DNA from: Bacteroidota bacterium
Lineage (GTDB): Bacteria; Bacteroidota; Bacteroidia; Chitinophagales; Chitinophagaceae
Length of the DNA stretch: 33,038 nt
Direction: 5' to 3'
Assembly: GCA_947487525.1 (NCBI GenBank)
Contig: CANKWR010000018.1
Coordinates: forward strand, 1 to 33,038
Shown: positions 31,364 to 33,038 of the stretch, piece after piece
Layout of the letters: each line of letters starts with the position of its first letter
Position numbering within the stretch: position 1 is the first letter of the stretch
Made by a program: the position numbers and the translations under genes
The notes under the pieces: model-generated
Told to the model about the DNA's origin: nothing
Databases searched by the model: none
The model's input: the letters and a program-made list of their open reading frames with translations, nothing else

Positions 31364-33038
31364 TTAGTGACTTGATTCGTTCTCGCCCACTGGAACATCT
31401 TGTGGGATAAAGTCAACACCATCCTTACCGTAATCATAAGGCCAACGGTGTACTTCAGGAATTTCACCAGGCCAGTTTCCGTGACCAGGATTAATTGGAG
31501 TCGTCCACTCTAAAGTATTAGATTCCCAAGGATTTTTCGTAGTTACTTTACGGCCTTTGAATATCGAATAGAAAAAGTTAATCAAGAATAAAATTTGTAC
31601 TGCAAATACAATCATAGAAACAGTACTGATAAAACGGTTCAACTCAGCAAACTGCTTAAAGCTTTCCCAAATGCTAAAGTCAAAATAACGACGAGGCATA
31701 CCTGCTAAACCTTCGTAGTGCATTGGCCAGAAAATTAAGTAAGCACCTGTCATGGTCACCCAAAAGTGGATATAGCCTAAAGAGTTATTTAAATAACGGC
31801 CGTACATTTTAGGGAACCAGTGGTACACACCCGCGAACATACCAAACATACTTGCCACACCCATTACAATATGGAAGTGTGCAATTACAAAGTACGTATC
31901 GTGTAAGTGAATATCCAATGCAGCGTTACCCAGCCAAATACCGGTTAAACCACCAGAGATAAATAAGCTTACAAAACCAATTGCAAACAACATACCAGGC
32001 GTAAAACGAATATTACCTCTCCATAAAGTAGTTAACCAGTTAAATACTTTAATCGCAGAAGGAACGGCAATTAATAAAGTTAATAATACAAACACCGATC
32101 CTAAGAAAGGATTCAATCCTGTAACGAACATGTGGTGCGCCCAAACCAAGAAGGCCAATACAGCAATGGAAAATAATGAACCCAACATGGCCATGTATCC
32201 AAAAATAGGTTTACGTGAATTCACCGACAATATTTCAGAAACCATACCCATGGCAGGCAACAAAATAATGTATACCTCAGGGTGACCTAAGAACCAGAAT
32301 AAGTGTTGGTATAAAATAGCGCTACCCCCTTCGTTGGACAAAGCACCTACACCGTTCACGAAAATATCAGAAAGATAGAATGAAGTACCAAAGTTTCTAT
32401 CAAAAATTAATAAAATCAAACCAGACAATAATACTGGGAAAGACAATACACCCAATACCGCTGTAAAGAACAAAGCCCAAATTGTTAAAGGCAAACGCGT
32501 CATGCTCATGCCTTTCGTACGCATGTTCAAAATGGTAGCGATGTAGTTCAAACCTCCTAATAAAGAAGAGACTACGAATAAAGCCATGGCAATAATCCAC
32601 AAGTCCATTCCTGTTTTAGAACCAGGTGACGCATCTCCTAATGCAGACAATGGAGGATACGCAGTCCAACCACCACTGAATGGCCCTGTTTCAACAAACA
32701 TAGAAGATAACATTACAATACTAGCTGCAAAAAAGAACCAGTAAGAAAGCATATTCATAAATGGAGACGCCATATCACGTGCACCAATTTGTAATGGAAT
32801 TAAAAAGTTGGCAAAAGTACCAGACAAGCCCGCTGTTAATACAAAGAATACCAATACGGTTCCGTGCGTAGTTACTAAAGCGTAATAAGCTTCAGGCGTA
32901 ATTTGACCTCCTTTAGCCCATTTACCCAAAATAGATTCTAACCAAGGAAAACTTGCATCAGGATATCCTAATTGTAAACGGAAAAGCACACTCATTAACC
33001 CACCTAGTACCGCCCAAACCATACCTGTGATCAAGAAT
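31364..33038 (-). CDS. ctaD: Cytochrome c oxidase subunit I (5' partial)
   Basis: The catalytic heme-copper subunit, aa3/caa3 type. The frame runs off the right edge (…FLITGMVWAVLGGLMSV), so the first tens of residues are missing. Ligands visible: low-spin heme His in TTHGTVLVFF; CuB and the His-Tyr crosslink in WFLGHPEVYIILLP; the CuB pair in WAHHMFVTG; and the heme a3/a histidines in HDTYFVIAHFHIVMG. The tyrosine and glutamate-type GHPEVY motif identifies an A-family oxidase. The C-terminus (IPEVHRWPYDYG) is typical of Bacteroidota. Subunit II should lie beyond the window edge. A strong terminator follows. Confidence 0.95.
   Translation of the reverse strand, partial: FLITGMVWAVLGGLMSVLFRLQLGYPDASFPWLESILGKWAKGGQITPEAYYALVTTHGTVLVFFVLTAGLSGTFANFLIPLQIGARDMASPFMNMLSYWFFFAASIVMLSSMFVETGPFSGGWTAYPPLSALGDASPGSKTGMDLWIIAMALFVVSSLLGGLNYIATILNMRTKGMSMTRLPLTIWALFFTAVLGVLSFPVLLSGLILLIFDRNFGTSFYLSDIFVNGVGALSNEGGSAILYQHLFWFLGHPEVYIILLPAMGMVSEILSVNSRKPIFGYMAMLGSLFSIAVLAFLVWAHHMFVTGLNPFLGSVFVLLTLLIAVPSAIKVFNWLTTLWRGNIRFTPGMLFAIGFVSLFISGGLTGIWLGNAALDIHLHDTYFVIAHFHIVMGVASMFGMFAGVYHWFPKMYGRYLNNSLGYIHFWVTMTGAYLIFWPMHYEGLAGMPRRYFDFSIWESFKQFAELNRFISTVSMIVFAVQILFLINFFYSIFKGRKVTTKNPWESNTLEWTTPINPGHGNWPGEIPEVHRWPYDYGKDGVDFIPQDVPVGENESSH

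Overview
The window looks like chromosomal DNA of a Bacteroidota member, most likely family Chitinophagaceae (inferred). It is AT-rich. Several promoters fit the Bacteroidota pattern TTTG or TTG, about 18-22 bp, TAnnTTTG. Shine-Dalgarno sequences are weak or absent. Signal peptides end in the AQ/SQ style usual for the phylum. The aa3/caa3 oxidase cluster has two subunit III genes.

Positions 1-15000 are mostly housekeeping and metabolic genes: the N-terminal half of carbamoyl-phosphate synthase (entering from the left edge), a transketolase C-terminal subunit, pdxH, heme A synthase, RNase HII, a YciO-type protein, a LuxR-type regulator with a degenerate receiver, a KorB-like ferredoxin oxidoreductase beta subunit, a GT2 glycosyltransferase, an apparently autoregulated MarR gene, a long acyl-CoA dehydrogenase, a PaoA/PaoC-like molybdenum oxidoreductase without its FAD subunit, and an Lrp/AsnC regulator.

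The intergenic region 14864-15249 holds the most unusual element. It is a stand-alone unit with a strong promoter match, an RNA that folds as a complete tRNA cloverleaf (anticodon GUC, encoded CCA) but carries about 92 nt where the variable loop should be, and an intrinsic terminator.

Positions 15250-23300 form an accessory island. Five Lcl/DUF1566-like secreted proteins (one with two domains) and one FISUMP protein (with a DnaJ-like CxxCxGxG insert, a coiled coil and a degenerate Lcl-like tail) lie in one orientation. Among them are a GYF_2 membrane protein, a TerD-domain protein with a C-terminal membrane anchor, and a small secreted-protein pseudogene. A secreted protein of about 20 TPRs faces the array and diverges from it. 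Paralogues share signal peptides and upstream leader sequence, so the array probably grew by local duplication.

Positions 23350-33038 return to core genes: a lipoprotein, a DAO-type FAD oxidoreductase, trmB, a DUF5522 protein overlapping a cysteine-less alkyltransferase-like protein, and then a minus-strand respiratory block. In transcription order that block is ctaD (entering from the right edge), cyoE, two subunit III genes, a subunit IV-like gene, a SCO copper chaperone and a DUF420 protein. With ctaA at 3.5-4.6 kb, the window encodes much of the machinery for assembling a heme-copper oxidase.
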